Origin: CAZBEA01 sp964490835
GTDB lineage: Bacteria; Patescibacteriota; Microgenomatia; Levybacterales; GWA1-39-11
NCBI GenBank assembly: GCA_964490835.1
Contig: CAZBEA010000020.1
Location: 1-14,116, forward strand
Length of the DNA stretch: 14,116 nt
Reading direction: 5' to 3'
The position numbers and the translations under genes were made by a program. Shown here one piece after another: positions 13,251 to 14,116 of the stretch. Every line of letters starts with the position of its first letter. Position 1 is the stretch's first letter. A model generated the notes under the pieces. It saw nothing but the letters and a program-made list of their open reading frames with translations. It ran no database searches and was not told where the DNA came from.

Positions 13251-14116
13251 TTGAATAGGGCTGTTTTAAATTCTACTACACGACTACCGCTCGGGACAAT
13301 TATTCCTCTTAACGCATGATCGGTTTCATACACTACCGTTTCGACACCATCAACATATGCACGTATCAATGGATAATATGAATCGGTCACAACCAAAAAA
13401 CCCTCACCCTTATTTTGTGTTTTGATTTTCGACCCATTTTGTGTGACTTCATACGAGCGGACAACTCCTTTAGCAAATTTTCTGTCGGTTCCGAATTCTA
13501 AATCCCCAAGCTCCCTTACAACAGCAGTCTTTTCAAGATCCAGATCAAGAATCGACCTTATAGATTCATCTTGACCAGTAACAACCTTTACCTCGCTAAC
13601 AAAAAATGCCCTTTCCTTCGCTTCAATATTCTCATATAACTTTGTGGACCCTTCGGTAGCAACAAGTTTGAACTTTTCAGAAGTTATATCTCCAATAGAT
13701 AGTACATACTTCACACCTAACAAGTCTATGATTTTTGACTCAATATTTTTAGGTGAAATAATCCTATTAAAACCATATGGAAGGCCAACATCGTCACTCT
13801 GTCTCTCGGAAGCAACAATCATTTCAGCAAAATTTTTTAAATAAAGAGGATCATATCCCCCTAAATTTTGAATCTTGTATTGGGTCGTGATGTTTGGCGC
13901 AAGAATTCTATCATCAATGCTCATGATTCTTTGAGATCCAATATTTTTTTGTATAAAAGCTATGATCGAAGTAGGCGGGTAGAAATATATACCATCGGAA
14001 AATGGTGTGAATTTATTTGCAAATCTCAAAAGATCAAGAATAACAATAACTAAGAGTATGACTAACAATCCCTTTTTAAAGCGGGCAAACCTATTATTTC
14101 GAACCATAATAAAACT
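13247..14116 (-). CDS. C-terminal part of a YfhO-like membrane protein, 5' end beyond window
   Basis: The frame is open to the right edge (three more codons, S-F-I, precede the ATG at 14107), so the true start is probably outside the window. Numbering from that ATG, residues 14-29 form a membrane helix, then DLLRFANKFTPF leads into an outside domain with GYDPLYL at 84-90 and DLLGVKYVLS at 128-137, both typical of the region after the last transmembrane helices of YfhO-family proteins. Near the end, DSYYPLIRAYVDG at 242-254 and the following RGIIVPSG form the family's closing module. The usual YYPGWK is here YYPLIR, and no final membrane helix follows; the protein stops soon after this module. 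YfhO-type proteins are large GT-C-like membrane proteins, linked in some Firmicutes to glycosylation of teichoic or lipoteichoic acid. The role here is inferred only. Confidence 0.78.
   Translation of the reverse strand, partial: SFIMVRNNRFARFKKGLLVILLVIVILDLLRFANKFTPFSDGIYFYPPTSIIAFIQKNIGSQRIMSIDDRILAPNITTQYKIQNLGGYDPLYLKNFAEMIVASERQSDDVGLPYGFNRIISPKNIESKIIDLLGVKYVLSIGDITSEKFKLVATEGSTKLYENIEAKERAFFVSEVKVVTGQDESIRSILDLDLEKTAVVRELGDLEFGTDRKFAKGVVRSYEVTQNGSKIKTQNKGEGFLVVTDSYYPLIRAYVDGVETVVYETDHALRGIIVPSGSRVVEFKTALFK

Larger units (their letters stand above)
1..14116 (-). other. Single co-directional gene block (putative operon), both ends outside the window
   Basis: Eleven genes share one strand. 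Junctions from right to left: ATGA at 13247-13250 and 12306-12309, a 10-base gap at 11586-11595, an 11-base overlap at 10347-10357, ATGA at 8738-8741, a 20-base overlap at 7080-7099, a 17-base overlap at 5450-5466, ATGA at 3946-3949 and 2315-2318, and an 8-base overlap at 636-643. There is no room for an internal terminator or a separate promoter between genes. One transcript with coupled translation is the simplest reading. The promoter must lie beyond 14116. Confidence 0.75.

Noticed and set aside
1..14116. TGA recoded as glycine or tryptophan, as in some candidate-phyla bacteria and mycoplasmas
   Set aside because: Five genes end at TGA in tight ATGA overlaps, and the proteins end where their families should. 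Standard stops fit.

Overview
The window is one continuous block of bacterial envelope-glycosylation genes. All eleven genes lie on the minus strand, so transcription runs from right (14116) to left (1). Both outer genes are cut by the window edges. The DNA is AT-rich. The genes are packed with overlaps (five ATGA junctions) and only about 10 non-coding bases separate any two of them. Several genes stop at TGA, so the standard bacterial code applies. The mix of family-39-like membrane glycosyltransferases, a 'PTPS-related' membrane protein and a YfhO-like protein in a compact AT-rich genome suggests a Candidate Phyla Radiation (Patescibacteria, perhaps Microgenomates-like) bacterium. This is an inference from recognised protein style, not a proven placement.

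Layout in transcription order. (1) 14116-13247: C-terminal part of a YfhO-like membrane protein. (2) 13250-12306: GT2 glycosyltransferase of the rhamnosyltransferase type. (3) 12309-11596: GT2 enzyme resembling dolichol-/polyprenyl-phosphate hexose synthases. (4) 11585-10347: polytopic GT-C-like (GT87/DUF2029-like) protein. (5) 10357-8738: PTPS-related polytopic protein with a YfhO-like tail. (6-11) 8741 to 1: six consecutive GT39/PMT-like polytopic glycosyltransferases, the last one truncated.

How the genes may work together: the soluble GT2 enzyme at 12309-11596 would charge a polyprenyl phosphate with a sugar on the cytoplasmic face. The many GT-C proteins, which use lipid-phosphate sugars outside the membrane, would then transfer sugars to an envelope glycan or protein. 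The second GT2 would extend a lipid-linked or cytoplasmic glycan. No flippase, polymerase, priming transferase, transporter or nucleotide-sugar gene is visible, so the pathway is incomplete here.

The most unusual feature is the tandem array of six diverged GT39-like paralogues. Five share two exact motifs with fixed spacing. The one at 5466-3946 has lost most of the charged residues of those motifs. The C-terminal domains also alternate between a two-cysteine type and a cysteine-poor type on either side of that odd member. I found no RNA genes, mobile elements, CRISPR arrays, terminators or clear promoters, and no stretch above 300 bases without a gene.
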